In this document: piece by piece, positions 9,537 through 18,634 of the stretch
Layout of the letters: each line of letters opens with the position of its first letter
Position numbering within the stretch: the stretch's first letter is position 1
Assembly: GCA_003427395.1 (NCBI GenBank)
Contig: BFEA01000796.1
Location: forward strand, 218,229 to 246,909
DNA from: Chara braunii
Lineage: Eukaryota > Streptophyta > Charophyceae > Charales > Characeae
Length of the DNA stretch: 28,681 bases
Direction: 5' to 3'
The notes under the pieces: generated by a model
The model's input: only the letters and a program-made list of their open reading frames with translations
Told to the model about the DNA's origin: nothing
Database searches by the model: none
Made by a program: the position numbers and the translations under genes

Positions 9537-9842
9537 CTATTTCTTTTGTTTTCAAGTTTTCCTTTTCTCAGGAATACGTGGAGTGGCCCTAAGGGCCGTT
9601 ACTCACCACATACACAAAAGACAAAACCTATGGTGGTGTATTATTCCACGTTCTGTGGTAGATTCTTTCTAATTTTGCAAGTTTGCTCCCTATTTCTTTT
9701 CTTTTCTAGTGTTCGTTTTCTTAGGAATACGTGCAGTGGCCATAAGGGCCGTTACTCACCACATACACAAAAGACAACATATGGCGGTGTATCATTCCAC
9801 ATTCTGCGGTAGATTCTTTCTAAGTTTGCAAATTTGCACATT
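9537..9842. repeat. Tandem duplication, two copies of a 153-bp unit
   Basis: Copy 1 (9537-9689) and copy 2 (9690-9842) share 'GGAATACGTG.AGTGGCC', 'TAAGGGCCGTTACTCACC', 'ACATACACAAAAGACAA' and 'TAGATTCTTTCTAA' blocks with scattered substitutions. The 153-base period is a multiple of three, so one plus-strand frame stays open across both copies, but its product is not recognised and is probably incidental. It lies upstream of the plus-strand gypsy gag. Confidence 0.85.
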
Positions 9843-10093
9843 ACGTGAGTAGTGCAGCCAAGCCCTGAGAATCACGTGCGGACTCTGCAGACCAACACTG
9901 CCTAGCTACGTGAGCAACCCATAACTGCTGAAACACAGACCTGAACTTCAATCCTGAGGATATATTGGGCCAGCTCGTGCTTTACTTCACACTCACTACC
10001 GGCCTTGATTTTGATGGAGGGTCTGCAGTTTAGTACTGCGAGGACCCTCCAGATTGCCTGCATGGGCCGTTTGAGCCGTGCTAACGGGATCTG

Positions 10094-10095
<2 letters not shown>

Positions 10096-10147
<52 letters not shown>

Positions 10148-10148
10148 N

Positions 10149-10212
<64 letters not shown>
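10096..10212. repeat. (CT)n microsatellite with an N
   Basis: About 117 bases of CT dinucleotides with one ambiguous base at 10148. Open frames across it (Leu-Ser or Arg-Glu repeats) are artefacts. Its length in the genome is uncertain. Confidence 0.97.
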
Positions 10213-10214
<2 letters not shown>

Positions 10215-10227
10215 ACCGGTGTACACA

Positions 10228-11020
10228 TACACCCCTAAAAAAATAAAAAATAAAAAAATAAATAAATAAAAAATGAGCGCATCAAAATTTGCGCATGGCG
10301 CATGGCGCACCGCAGCAGTGCGCCGCAAGTATGGTTATCATTAAATCGCAAGTTGCAAATTTTTTTTTCTTTTCTCGTACTTTCATGGTTAATTAGGTCG
10401 TTAAATTATAGTTTTAGGTTTGCGACTTTTCTCCACATCACGCAATTAGGGATTCGATAATTAACGAGTAACCTAATTAACGCTAATTAGGGTTAGTCCT
10501 AACCTAATCTAAACGACCTATCTAACCTATATGAAGTAAGTGCCAGCCAGGCACCGCGCCAATCGAGGCTGATCGGGCCTGAGCAAGGCCATATTCGAAC
10601 TGCAACTTCACGGAACTTTCACTTTTTGCAAACTGCATCTTTTTTGCGTTTGAAAGGTTGAATCTTTCCAGCAAATTGTGTATCTTCCCGCTACCATTCA
10701 TCTTCTACTAAATGAGTGACCTCGTGATGATGCTGAATTCTTCCGACGAAATTTTGTGAAATTTTTGAAAGTTATGTCTAAATGTTTAAACTTGCTTAAA
10801 CTTATTCATTTCCTTTTATTGGTGCAAATTTAAATATTTTGATTAAATATTTAATTTTTGTGAAATTAATTGTTGCAAATTTAAATATTCGTTAATCGGG
10901 TATTTAATCTTTTGCCGAAATTAAAATTTTATTAATTCCTATGTTTCAATTAAAATTTTATTTAATTTCTCAAAATTCGAAAATTCGTCGAGGGGGGGGG
11001 GGAATTTTTTTCTTTGATTA
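10228..11020. other. AT-rich intergenic or LTR sequence, no gene
   Basis: A-rich runs at 10228-10272 are followed by strongly AT-rich sequence with repeated AATTTAAATATT and ATTAAAATTTTAT motifs (10820-10980), ending in a G10 run near 10990. It lies where the 5' LTR of the plus-strand gypsy would be expected. I could not find LTR ends, a tRNA primer-binding site or a promoter with confidence. Confidence 0.4.
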
Positions 11021-11135
11021 GTGTCAGACTTCGAGGTCAGGGGACAAAGGGACTGTCTGTGCATTGTGTGCCTCTCTGCCCCTCCTCCCCACCCAACCTT
11101 CTCTTCTCCTCTCGGTATACGGTTGCCAGCATCCG

Positions 11136-11265
11136 GACACGTCAGCAGAGTGCCACCTCAGCAGTGACACGTCAGTAGAATGCCACCTCAGCAGTGACAC
11201 GTCAGCAGAGTGCCACCTCAGCAGTGACACGTCAGCAGAGTGCCACGTCAGCAGGTGCCACACCA
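11136..11265 (+). repeat. 30-bp minisatellite in the gypsy leader
   Basis: Four tandem units of a 30-base repeat (GACACGTCAGCAGAGTGCC + ACCTCAGCAGT) with one or two changes each, then a partial degenerate unit. Each unit contains CACGTCA, an ACGT core recognised by plant bZIP factors. The array is translatable as a 10-residue repeat in a short frame that ends at the TGA overlapping the gag start region, so it may also be an upstream ORF. It lies immediately 5' of gag. Confidence 0.9.
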
Positions 11266-11281
11266 GCAGTGACACATCTTG

Positions 11282-13144
11282 ATGCACCGCAGCCAACGAC
11301 TGGCCAAGCGCAGATCCACAGGAGCCAAGCCTCAACAGGGACTTAGGACCCCTCGGATTCCGCGCAGGCCACGCATGACCATGGCTGCTACCTCTGACAA
11401 CAGTGCACCAGCCAGCCCCAAGAGGCCGGTTACCCCTCCTATCCCAGTTCAGCAGGCCGATGAACCACTTCTAGCGTTCCTTGAACGTTTCCAGCAGTAT
11501 TCGGAGACGACGGCAGCTGAACTACGCAAGTGGGAAGAGGAGGAAGCCGCCCGCCAGCAGGAAATGCAACGCCAGCTGGCAGAGCCAGAGGCAGCACGTC
11601 AGCGGGCCGCAGCAGAAGCTGCAGCAGCCGTACGGTTGCAACAGCAGCAGGTCGAGGCAAGTCAAAACCAGGCTCGTTACCAAACCACGATGGACCTTGC
11701 TCGCGACGAAGCCACGTACGCAAGGCTACTTTGACGACAGCATTTCCAAGAGACCGAAGAACAAGAACAGCCAACCGACGAAGAAAGGGACAAGGAAGGG
11801 ACAGCAGTTCTAATGGAGACTCTGCTGTACACATGCAATTGGCAGCAACGTGAACTGCTCGCCATGCGGCAGGTCTTCATCCGCCATGAAACAACATTCA
11901 AGGCAATGGACAAGAAGATCGCTGCCCTGCAGGCCGAGAACAGCACACTACCTGCCGCCAACAGCCAGCAGCAGATACTCAACGGCCAGCAGCAGACACT
12001 CAACCACCAGTTGCAGACAGACGTCAGCATGGAGCTGGCACAACTGTCAGCAGCTGCGTCAACGGGCAGTGCAATGGTAGACTGCAGCCCAGCTTTGGCC
12101 GCGCAGGCCAAGCAGCTCGAGGAGCGGATCAACCACTTGGTCGCATCCCTCGGCGACATCAGCAAGTTTGCTGGGGCATCGACAGTCAACAATCAGCTGC
12201 AGACGCTCAGCGACCGCGTTGACCAACGACTGGCCGCTGCTGCCAAGGAATGGAAGATGCCGAACTTCAAGATCGAGAAGTTCGACGACTATCACAAGAC
12301 TGATCCGCTGCAATGGTGGATGGCTTTCAACGCGGAGGCGGATGTACATCACACACCCGCACATCAGCGGCTTGACGCACTCTACCTCCAACTCATCGGA
12401 GGGGCGCAGGCTTTCATGACACACATGGCCGTCACGTTGGAGTGTACCATCGCCAACCTCCACACAAAGATCATGTGGGAGGAATTTGAGAAGAAATGGA
12501 AGACTCGTTTCATGGTCAACAACGACAAACGGCACGCCATGAACAAGATCTTCCGCATTTACCAAGGCCAACAGACGTCACGGGAGTGGCTGACGGAGTG
12601 GCAAAGACTCGTTGCCACCCCGGAGTTGAACTTACCATTCGACGCAATTTGGGCCGAATTCTTCGCCCGGTCATGCGACGCCTTGACCACTGCCTTGGGT
12701 ACTGAGTTTCAGTATGAGACCTTTGATGATCTGATCTCAAAGGCAAGAGAGCTTATCCAAGGTAACCGGCGTGCGGCCAATGAGACCCGCCAACAGCCTG
12801 CTTACGTGGAGAAAGGCAAGGGTCAACGGTCGCCGCAAGTAGCAGCAGTCCAACAAGGAACAAGTGAGGACCCCGCAGCCGCGTCTACATCAAGTGACGG
12901 AGATGTGGCGGCAGCGATACCACCGCAACGCTCAAGAACCCGAGGGGGGAAACAAAAGGTGAAACCAGCGTCGGCGGATGGAGCACGACAAGCACCATGG
13001 ACAAAGTTCAGCATTACCGAAGATATGTTCAAGTTGCGACAAAGGTGGTCATGCTGTTTGTGGTGCAACAACACCAAACACATCACCAGCGCCTGCCTCG
13101 ACAAGGACAAGGAGAATGACAAACGTCCGGGCTCGGGAAACTGA
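11282..13144 (+). pseudogene. gag: Ty3/gypsy gag (capsid-nucleocapsid), one in-frame TGA
   Basis: One frame runs from ATG 11282 to TGA 13142-13144 (about 620 codons), interrupted only by a TGA at 11732-11734. An ATG at 11813 would give a 443-residue protein downstream of that stop. The N-terminal part has a Pro-rich segment and a Glu/Gln/Ala-rich coiled coil (about 11500-11680). A second Gln-rich helical region precedes a Retrotrans_gag capsid domain at about 12250-12720 ('WWMAFNAEAD', 'WEEFEKKWKTRF', 'EWLTEWQRL'). The nucleocapsid has one zinc knuckle, C-x2-C-x4-H-x4-C, at 13055-13096, close to the stop. Gag would build the cytoplasmic particle. The single internal stop suggests recent decay or readthrough. 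The downstream protease lies in the -1 frame. Confidence 0.88.
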
Positions 13145-14243
13145 GCACTGCGGGAAGTGCATCGACAACATTTCCCAGTCCACCGGAATCGGCTGCCTTG
13201 CTAGCAGCCTCTCTCATATCTGGGGACACCGCGGTAGTCGCAAGTTCTCGCGTTGAGTTTGAGAACTATGCTGTCGAGCTGGTCCCACCGTTGAACCAGC
13301 CTCTCCACGTGCAAGATTCACGCGCATGCGCGGCAGTTCCGTCGTCGAACAACGAACCGGTTGCTTCGCTAGCCCTATCATCAGAGGATCCGTCAACTTG
13401 GGCGAGTCTTGAGGAACTCGACCCGTTGACGGTTGAGGACTTCAAATGGTTGCCTCTTCCCTCCACCGGTTCTTTGCCAACTCCGCATTGCAATGCCTTA
13501 ATGGCACATCTGCGCGAATACTTGCACGCTGCAGTACCACCTCCGTCGACGGACGGCGGAGTAGCGGTTGTTGATCTTTGTAACTATCTTGCGAAGATCG
13601 ACCGCGAGTACGCAACGCAACGGTACATCAACAACGACGCGCCGCTCCTCTACATCCGCATGCAGATCGGAAAGGCGGCCTGCAGTGCCTTGATCGATTG
13701 TGGAGCGACTTGCAACTACATCAGCCAAGACTTCATGGCACGGGCCGGGCTTGGCCCGCGCGTTCGAAGGAAAAGTCAGCCTATGCACGTCACGTTGGCC
13801 GATGGTCACGCGCAAAAGTCGATCGACCGATGCGTTGACTCGGTGCCCGTGTACTTTGCCCCGCTAGCATGCGAGGTCGACATATTGGACACCAAGTTCG
13901 ATATGATCCTAGGCATGTCGTGGCTGCAAAGCGAAGACCATCCGGTGAACTTCCATCGACGCACCGTTCACATTCGTGATCGGCGTGGCGAACTAGTCCC
14001 GTGTACTGTGCCTCTTCCTAATCCTTTGATTGGTTGTCACGTGGTATCCGCGGCGAGCATTCGCCAATCCATCCGGCGGAACGACATCGAGGAGATGGGC
14101 ATATGTTTTCTTCACGCCCTCCCACCAGGTGATCAGCCCAAGACGGATACGTCGGACCCACGCATCATTGAGCTGCTGGACAGCTATGAGGATGTCTTCC
14201 TAGCTCCCCCCGGAGTCATACCGGATCGGCCCATACGCCACGA
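13120..14243 (+). CDS. pol: Ty3/gypsy protease and protease-RT linker (5' part of pol)
   Basis: The frame is open from 13120 with no convincing ATG, overlapping gag by 25 bases in the -1 frame, as expected for a Gag-Pol frameshift product. The retropepsin active site is D-C-G-A at 13696-13707 (Cys where Ser or Thr is usual). It is followed by 'NYIS' and by the second conserved block 'FDMILGMSWL' at about 13900. The linker then reads 'LLDSYEDVF' and 'GVIPDRPIRH', typical of the segment just before RT. The gypsy reading ends at 14243; the frame runs 37 more bases into inserted DNA before a TGA. The RT continues at 27611 in register. Confidence 0.85.
13135..13176 (+). promoter_or_regulatory. Candidate -1 ribosomal frameshift signal at the gag stop
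   Basis: In the gag frame the last codons read TCG GGA AAC TGA, giving the heptamer G GGA AAC (13135-13141) in the exact X XXY YYZ register required for tandem -1 slippage, directly before the stop. Slippage moves ribosomes into the protease frame, which is open from 13120 to beyond 14243. Three bases downstream a 5-bp hairpin GCACT/AGTGC (13145-13149, 13156-13160) has a loop whose GGGA can pair with TCCC at 13173-13176, so an H-type pseudoknot is possible. The spacer is shorter than usual. The same heptamer is used by some lentiviruses. Confidence 0.65.
14240..14243. repeat. Left target-site duplication (ACGA) of the 13.4-kb insertion
   Basis: ACGA sits directly before TGTCG and corresponds to ACGG at 27607-27610 after CGACA. 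The one difference is a G/A transition. Removing the insertion together with one copy joins protease-linker and RT codons in frame. Confidence 0.6.
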
Positions 14244-14280
14244 TGTCGGACAGCGGTGCGCCGCGTCAACGTATAGTTGA

Positions 14281-14690
14281 CTCGTCGCGGCCAGCCTCCG
14301 CACCATAGGACTGCATATGGTCACGATCAGCAGAATGTTGACACGCTGGTTTGGCCCTTGGGTCGAGTCAGCGAACAAGACGACGCGACGGTCCAGCCCC
14401 ATGGAGATCGAATCACGGCTTTTGGGCTGAACCGCCGCGTCTGCAAGGGCCAGATTAGTAGGGCCCGGTCCAAACGGTACTGAAAACGGACCAGGGGTTA
14501 GTGAGAAAAATAGAATTGACCACTTGGGACCGGACTTACCGCGTCGGGGAGAGTACGGCCCGAAATGGTCAAGGGGGAATACGGGATTGGGCCCCTTATT
14601 AACGATAAGAGGGGTGTTTTGTTTTCGAGAGCAAGGCCGACCCTTAGTATTCCAAAGTCGGGCCAGTTTTAGCCCGACACTAATTTTAGT
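14281..14690 (+). other. Left terminal region of the insertion, no gene
   Basis: GC-rich sequence with CGACGCGACGG and GGGCCC-type motifs and no coding signal. If the insertion is an LTR element on the plus strand, this would be the outer U3. Confidence 0.4.
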
Positions 14691-14694
14691 ACCA

Positions 14695-15150
14695 GTCTGT
14701 GTTATTTTTAGCGTCGGGCACGCTATTTTTAGCGCAGGCCCGAGTTATTTTTAGCGCAGGCCTGAGTTATTTTTAGCGCAGGCTAAATATAGCACAGGCC
14801 CGCACTATTTTTATCCCAGTCCCGCGTTAATTTTAGCGCAGCCCCGCGCTAATTTTAGCACAGGCCCGCGCTATATTTAGCGCAGGCCCGTGCTATTTTT
14901 AACACGGGACTGACTGTTCGTGTCCCAAAGTCGGAACTGTCCCAGTCCCGCGCTAATTTTAGCACAGGCCCGCGCTATATTTAGCNCCGTGCTAATTTTA
15001 GCACAGGCCCGCGCTATATTTAGCGCAGGCCCGTGCTATTTTTAACACGGGACTGACTGTTCGTGTCCCAAAGTCGGGACTCTCCCAGTCCCGCGCTAAT
15101 TTTAGCGCAGGCCTGTGCTAATTTTAGCACAGGCCTGTGCTATTTTTAGC
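14695..15150. repeat. About 21-bp palindromic tandem array with higher-order units
   Basis: More than fifteen units of the type CGCGCTAATTTTAGCACAGGC, each with an inverted repeat GCTAA-TT-TTAGC or GCTAT...TAGC. A longer unit of about 142 bases, including 'CGGGACTGACTGTTCGTG' and 'CCAAAGTCGG', is repeated at about 14847-14950 and 14989-15094. An N at 14986 marks an unresolved join. The array lies directly upstream of a TATA box and looks like U3 enhancer subrepeats. Confidence 0.9.
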
Positions 15151-15192
15151 CCAAGGACTGCTGCACCTTGCCCGATCACCCGACCTCTTCAC

Positions 15193-15200
15193 TATAAAAG
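15193..15200 (+). promoter_or_regulatory. TATA box (TATAAAAG)
   Basis: A consensus plant-type TATA box follows the palindromic array by about 40 bases. Downstream is a 300-base leader with a long CT-rich run (15377-15470) and a TTTTA-rich tract (15500-15535), without a recognisable ORF. The arrangement suits the U3/R boundary of an LTR. Confidence 0.55.
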
Positions 15201-15544
15201 AGAGGCCATGCCACTCAAGAAGGGGGAGAGCCCTCACTTGCGGGAATGCGGAAGCACTGGCAGAACGGTGGACTGGAGTTGTGGCACTGGAGCAAGTTCA
15301 AGGCAGGCAAGAGGGAGGTAAAGGGGTGGAGCAGCTAGCGGAAGTAGGGGGATCCTGGTTTTCACTAGGGACCATAGTTCTCCCTCCTGCCTCCCCTCCT
15401 CTCTCTCTCTCCTTTTGCTCCTTTCGCTCCTCCTCCTCTTCCTCCCTCTCCTCACTTCCGACATTTTTCTCTTAGTCGGGCCGGCCGTGTAAGTGCAGGC
15501 TTTTATTTTATTTTATTCTATTCTATTTTTCGGTGTGTGCCAAA

Positions 15545-15897
15545 TAGCACCAAGGTCCCTGTATATCTGAGCGCACAGCGCCAATGAGTATCAAGGTCGC
15601 TGTATATCTGAGTGCACCGCGCCAATGAGTATCAAGGTCGCTGTATATCTGAGCGCACCGCGCCAATGAGTATCCAGGTCGCTGTATATCTGAGCGTACC
15701 GCGCCAATGAGTATCAAGGTCGCTGTATATCTGAACGCACCGCGCCAATGGGTATCAAGGTCGCTGTATATCTGAGCGCACCGTGCAAACGAGTATCAAG
15801 GTTGCTGTATATCGAAGCGCACTGCTCCAATGAGTATCAAGGTCACTCTGAGCGCACCGCGCCAAAGAGCATCAAGGTCGCTGTATATCTGAGCGAA
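15545..15897. repeat. 41-bp tandem array, about nine copies
   Basis: The unit contains AAGGTCGCTGTATATCTGAG + CGCACCGCGCCAATGAGT. The GTATATCTGA core recurs at 15561, 15602, 15643, 15684, 15725 and 15766 with exact 41-base spacing, then at 15807 and, after a unit with a 6-base deletion, at 15883. The last unit grades into the next array. Confidence 0.95.
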
Positions 15898-16200
15898 CTG
15901 AGCAAGACGATTTACCGTGCCGCATGCACTCGGACTGAGCAAGTCGATTTATTGTGCCGCAGGCACTCGAACTGAGCAAGACGATTTACTGTGCCGTAGG
16001 CACTTGAAGTGAGCAAGTCGTTTTATCGTGCCCATAGGCACTTGAACCCAGCAAGTCGATTTATCGTGCCCTCAGGCACTCGAATTGAGCAAAGTCGATT
16101 TACTGTGCCCGCAGGCACCTTAGTAGAACATCATGATTTATTGTGCCCGCAGGCACTCGGAATGAATATGGCGATTTGTTGCGCCAGCAGACAGATCGAT
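15893..16200. repeat. 37-38-bp tandem array with hairpin in each unit
   Basis: About eight units of ACTGAGCAAGTCGATTTAT + TGTGCCGCAGGCACTCGA. AGCAAG recurs at 15901, 15938, 15975, 16012, 16050 and 16088. Each unit has GTGCC-(3-4 nt)-GGCAC, for example 16105-16118, which can fold into a short hairpin. The last two units are diverged. Confidence 0.92.
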
Positions 16201-16800
16201 GGAGCATGTTGATTTTGAGTACACTGAGAGAATACGGCTATGCACAGCAAGTCTCGTCCTTTAAATGTGTACAGCGACTTTTCTCATTGTGATGTTCCCT
16301 GAGTGACTGAGCACACTCAAACTCAACTTCGAATGAAGTGTGACATTGAGCACCCAGGGACTGTAATAATGATCTTGAGCAAATGCAACACTGCGCGCTT
16401 AATCTAGGAAGCCATTTTGTTGATCTCGAGTACATGCGACTGTGCACACTTTGACTTGACTATGACATTGCGCCCTCGACTTGCAAATTTTGTCTCAGTA
16501 TTCTTGAGTGAGCGCGATACTGCGCACTCAGCCAGTAAGGCCCATTATTGATGATCTTGAATACGCACGACTGTATGTACTTAGACTCAACTTTGAGTAA
16601 GTGTGACATTGCGCACCTGATCAGTAGGGTGGTATTTATGACTTGAACCTGTGCGACAATTCGCTCTTCAATTTTGTGTTTGCGCGACAGTGCGCACTCA
16701 GTTTGTAAGCTCAGTCTGATGACTTTGAGACTGTGTGTTGTTGCCCACTTTGCTGTTTTGCTTGCCAATTGTGATTCTATATTCTGCAGCGGGTAGTGCC
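16200..16800. repeat. Strongly diverged tandem array
   Basis: Motifs such as 'TGACATTGCGCAC', 'TGCGCACTCAG', 'GATCTTGA' and 'AACTTTGAGTAAGTGTGAC' recur at irregular spacing. The block reads as an old, degenerate continuation of the neighbouring arrays. Open frames across it are not considered genes. Confidence 0.6.
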
Positions 16801-17010
16801 ATTTGAACAGGCGTCCGCGCACGCCCAGGCTCAGACAAGTTGTCTGAGTGCGCGCCCAGGCTTGGGCAAGTTGTTTGAGTGCGCGCCCAGTCTCAGTTTG
16901 ACTAGTTGAATGCGCGCCCAAGCTTTATATGGTTATTTGAGTGCACGCCCATGCTCGCCCATTCTCAATATTGCTTTCTGAGTATGCGCCCGTGCGCGCC
17001 CGCTGTCGCA
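16801..17010. repeat. GAGTGCGCGCCC array, left copy
   Basis: About five units with GAGTGCGCGCCCA at 16846, 16876, 16909 (variant), 16938 and 16979 (variant). The spacing of about 31 or 41 bases depends on whether an inner 'TGCTCGCCCA' is present. It is the same family as the larger array at 24458-25125, in the same orientation. Confidence 0.85.
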
Positions 17011-17079
17011 CTTTTTCCAGTCGGTCCACTTCGGACGACCAGAAAGCCAACAGGCTGTCACGTAGGATTTTGTATGTGC

Positions 17080-17213
17080 TTGCAATAAATGAAATAAATT
17101 AAATAATGCAAATCCCTTCCTGTTGTGTGCGTCCGGCTTCGAGCGAGACCCTTCAATTGCGGTCTTCGCCGGCCCCCGGTCTTAGGAATCTTTTATTTTG
17201 ATTCGTAACAGCA
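17080..17213 (+). terminator. Possible polyadenylation region and element end
   Basis: GCAATAAATGAAATAAATT (from about 17081) holds two AATAAA signals. The sequence then runs to 'GATTCGTAACA' ending at 17213, an LTR-like ...CA end. Sequence character changes here from arrays to AT-rich DNA. Whether this is a true 3' boundary of a left LTR cannot be decided without a second copy. Confidence 0.35.
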
Positions 17214-17484
17214 GAGAAGTATGCAAATAATAATCATAAAATTATGGGGTGCTATGCATGCATCACTTATGTCAATCTGATTTTAAGAACTGTGACAAAA
17301 CATCCACGAAGGCAATCATCAAGCAAAAATAATGCGGAAAATAAGACTGAGTGACTCGAGCAAAGACAGGGACAATTGAATGAGGGAAGAATGAGAACTC
17401 ATAATAATCTCAGAAAGTACACATAAACGAGCGTGGTCAGCACCTCTCAAGAGTCCTCACTCATCCCTCAAGTCGGTCTCTCTC
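17214..17484. other. AT-rich spacer, no gene
   Basis: No coding pattern. It lies just 3' of the minus-strand coding region that ends at 17485 and could be its 3' untranslated sequence. Confidence 0.4.
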
Positions 17485-18150
17485 TCAATCTCTTTTCACT
17501 GATCTTCTCTGGTGCCGAGACCCACGCCCACATACAATCTGAGACTGAGGCTTCGTGACAAAATGCCACCTGTAGCCAGCAAGCTCTGAGCATCCGAGGC
17601 ACATGACACGGTAGTTAACCATGGAGCAAAACTCCTCCCACAAAGTAGGCAGTCCGTCCACTGAAAAGACTCCTCGTCTGAGGTAGGGATACTCGGTGGG
17701 CTCGGTCAGCGCCTCAACGCCAATCACTGCCGGAGAGATGTACCTCTTTGCCAAACCAATCACATCCAGCCAACTCGTGCCATCTGTGAGAAGAGAAGGA
17801 ACATGAGGCCTGGGATAGTTAGTATAAAGCTTCGGTCCAAAGCTGCGAATCAGCGTAGTGCCACTCTCATCGAGCTCCCTCTCTCTCTGCTCAAGGTATT
17901 TGGTGGCTTAGATCCAGACTGGATCGAAATGCTCATGAGCCTCCTTGCCCTTCTTCAGGTATGGCCTCAGGTCATGGATAGTACCTTCAGCAAAGCTGGT
18001 CTGTACAACGAAGATTGACATGTCTCCCTGTCTGAAGCCGATGGCATTGACATACTGGTAACGAATGGCCTCTTTATGTGAAAACTGATTGAGATTGGTC
18101 ATCACTGACTCGCTGACCAGGAATGATTGCACTATACTCATGACAAAAAT
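17485..18150 (-). pseudogene. Unrecognised protein, about 220 codons, one in-frame TAA
   Basis: A single minus-strand frame runs from about 18150 to the stop at 17485, broken only by TAA at 17908-17910. The upstream part includes 'IVQSFLVSESVMTNLNQF' and 'MSIFVVQTSFAEGTIHDL'. After the stop it continues coherently with 'KYLEQRERELDESGTTLI', 'LLTDGTSWLDVIGLAKRY' and 'GVFSVDGLPTLWEEF'. Composition is that of a real globular protein, and the pairing of coherent sequence on both sides of one stop argues for a recently broken gene or exon. I recognise no domain. It is the most 3' part of a series of minus-strand coding fragments reaching up to 21290. Confidence 0.6.
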
Positions 18151-18225
18151 GTCTGATATCTGCTGATTATCTCTGATACACTTTCTGAATTAAATGCTGA
18201 ACTGATTGCTGGATTGCTTGCCGAA

Positions 18226-18320
18226 TTGCTGATAGCTGGTTGCTGATAGCCGTTTGCTGATAGCTGGTTGCTGATAGCTGGTTGCTGATAGCTGGTTGCT
18301 GATAGCTGGTTGCTGTTTTC
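18226..18320. repeat. 14-bp tandem repeat
   Basis: About six and a half copies of TTGCTGATAGCTGG. It lies between two minus-strand coding fragments, as an intron or spacer would. The period is not a multiple of three. Confidence 0.92.
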
Positions 18321-18383
18321 TGAATTCTGCTTCGAAAGTTGTTTGTCCGCTGTCCGAAAGTTGTATGGTTGCTGCTCGAGTGC

Positions 18384-18600
18384 TTATCTAGGGACTGTTT
18401 GAACGTTGTTCAACTTCATATCTAACCACTGATCTGATTGTTGTTGGACTGTTGCTTTAATTGCTGTTTTACGTACACTGGGGATTATGAGAATGTCGCT
18501 TATGTGTGGGCCGAATGCTTGTCTGAGTGAGGGCTGACGAATCAGGCCTTTGAATCGCAGGTTTCCCTTTGCACTGCACAACATAAAAGTTGTAAGCTTG
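18384..18600 (-). pseudogene. Unrecognised coding fragment
   Basis: A frame including 'LCSAKGNLRFKGLIRQPSLR' and 'ISDILIIPSVRKTAIKATV' ends at 18384. It has protein-like composition and lies in order between neighbouring fragments on the same strand. No domain is recognised. Confidence 0.35.
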
Positions 18601-18634
18601 GCGAAGGCTTGCTAGCTCAAGTGTTGATAGATTT

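Noticed and set aside
10005-10328. Ser-Leu or Arg-Glu repeat proteins across the CT run
   Set aside because: Simple-sequence artefact containing an N; no flanking coding sequence.
10480-10500. GTTAGGGTT-like motif as interstitial telomere repeat
   Set aside because: Only an isolated unit, not a tandem array.
14244-14280. Continuation of gypsy pol past 14243 (a 'GAPRQRI' reading in another frame looks like an RT linker)
   Set aside because: It would overlap the RT start at 27611 and requires a frameshift, whereas the TSD-based join at 14243/27611 keeps the frame exactly. The reading is taken as coincidence.
11279-14280. Intact autonomous gypsy element
   Set aside because: Gag has an internal TGA, pol is split by 13.4 kb and has a second TGA in RT, and the 3' part is outside the window.
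15545-16200. Regular 37-41-bp repeats resembling a CRISPR array
   Set aside because: The units are contiguous tandem copies with no unique spacers, no cas genes are near, and the surroundings are clearly eukaryotic retroelement DNA.
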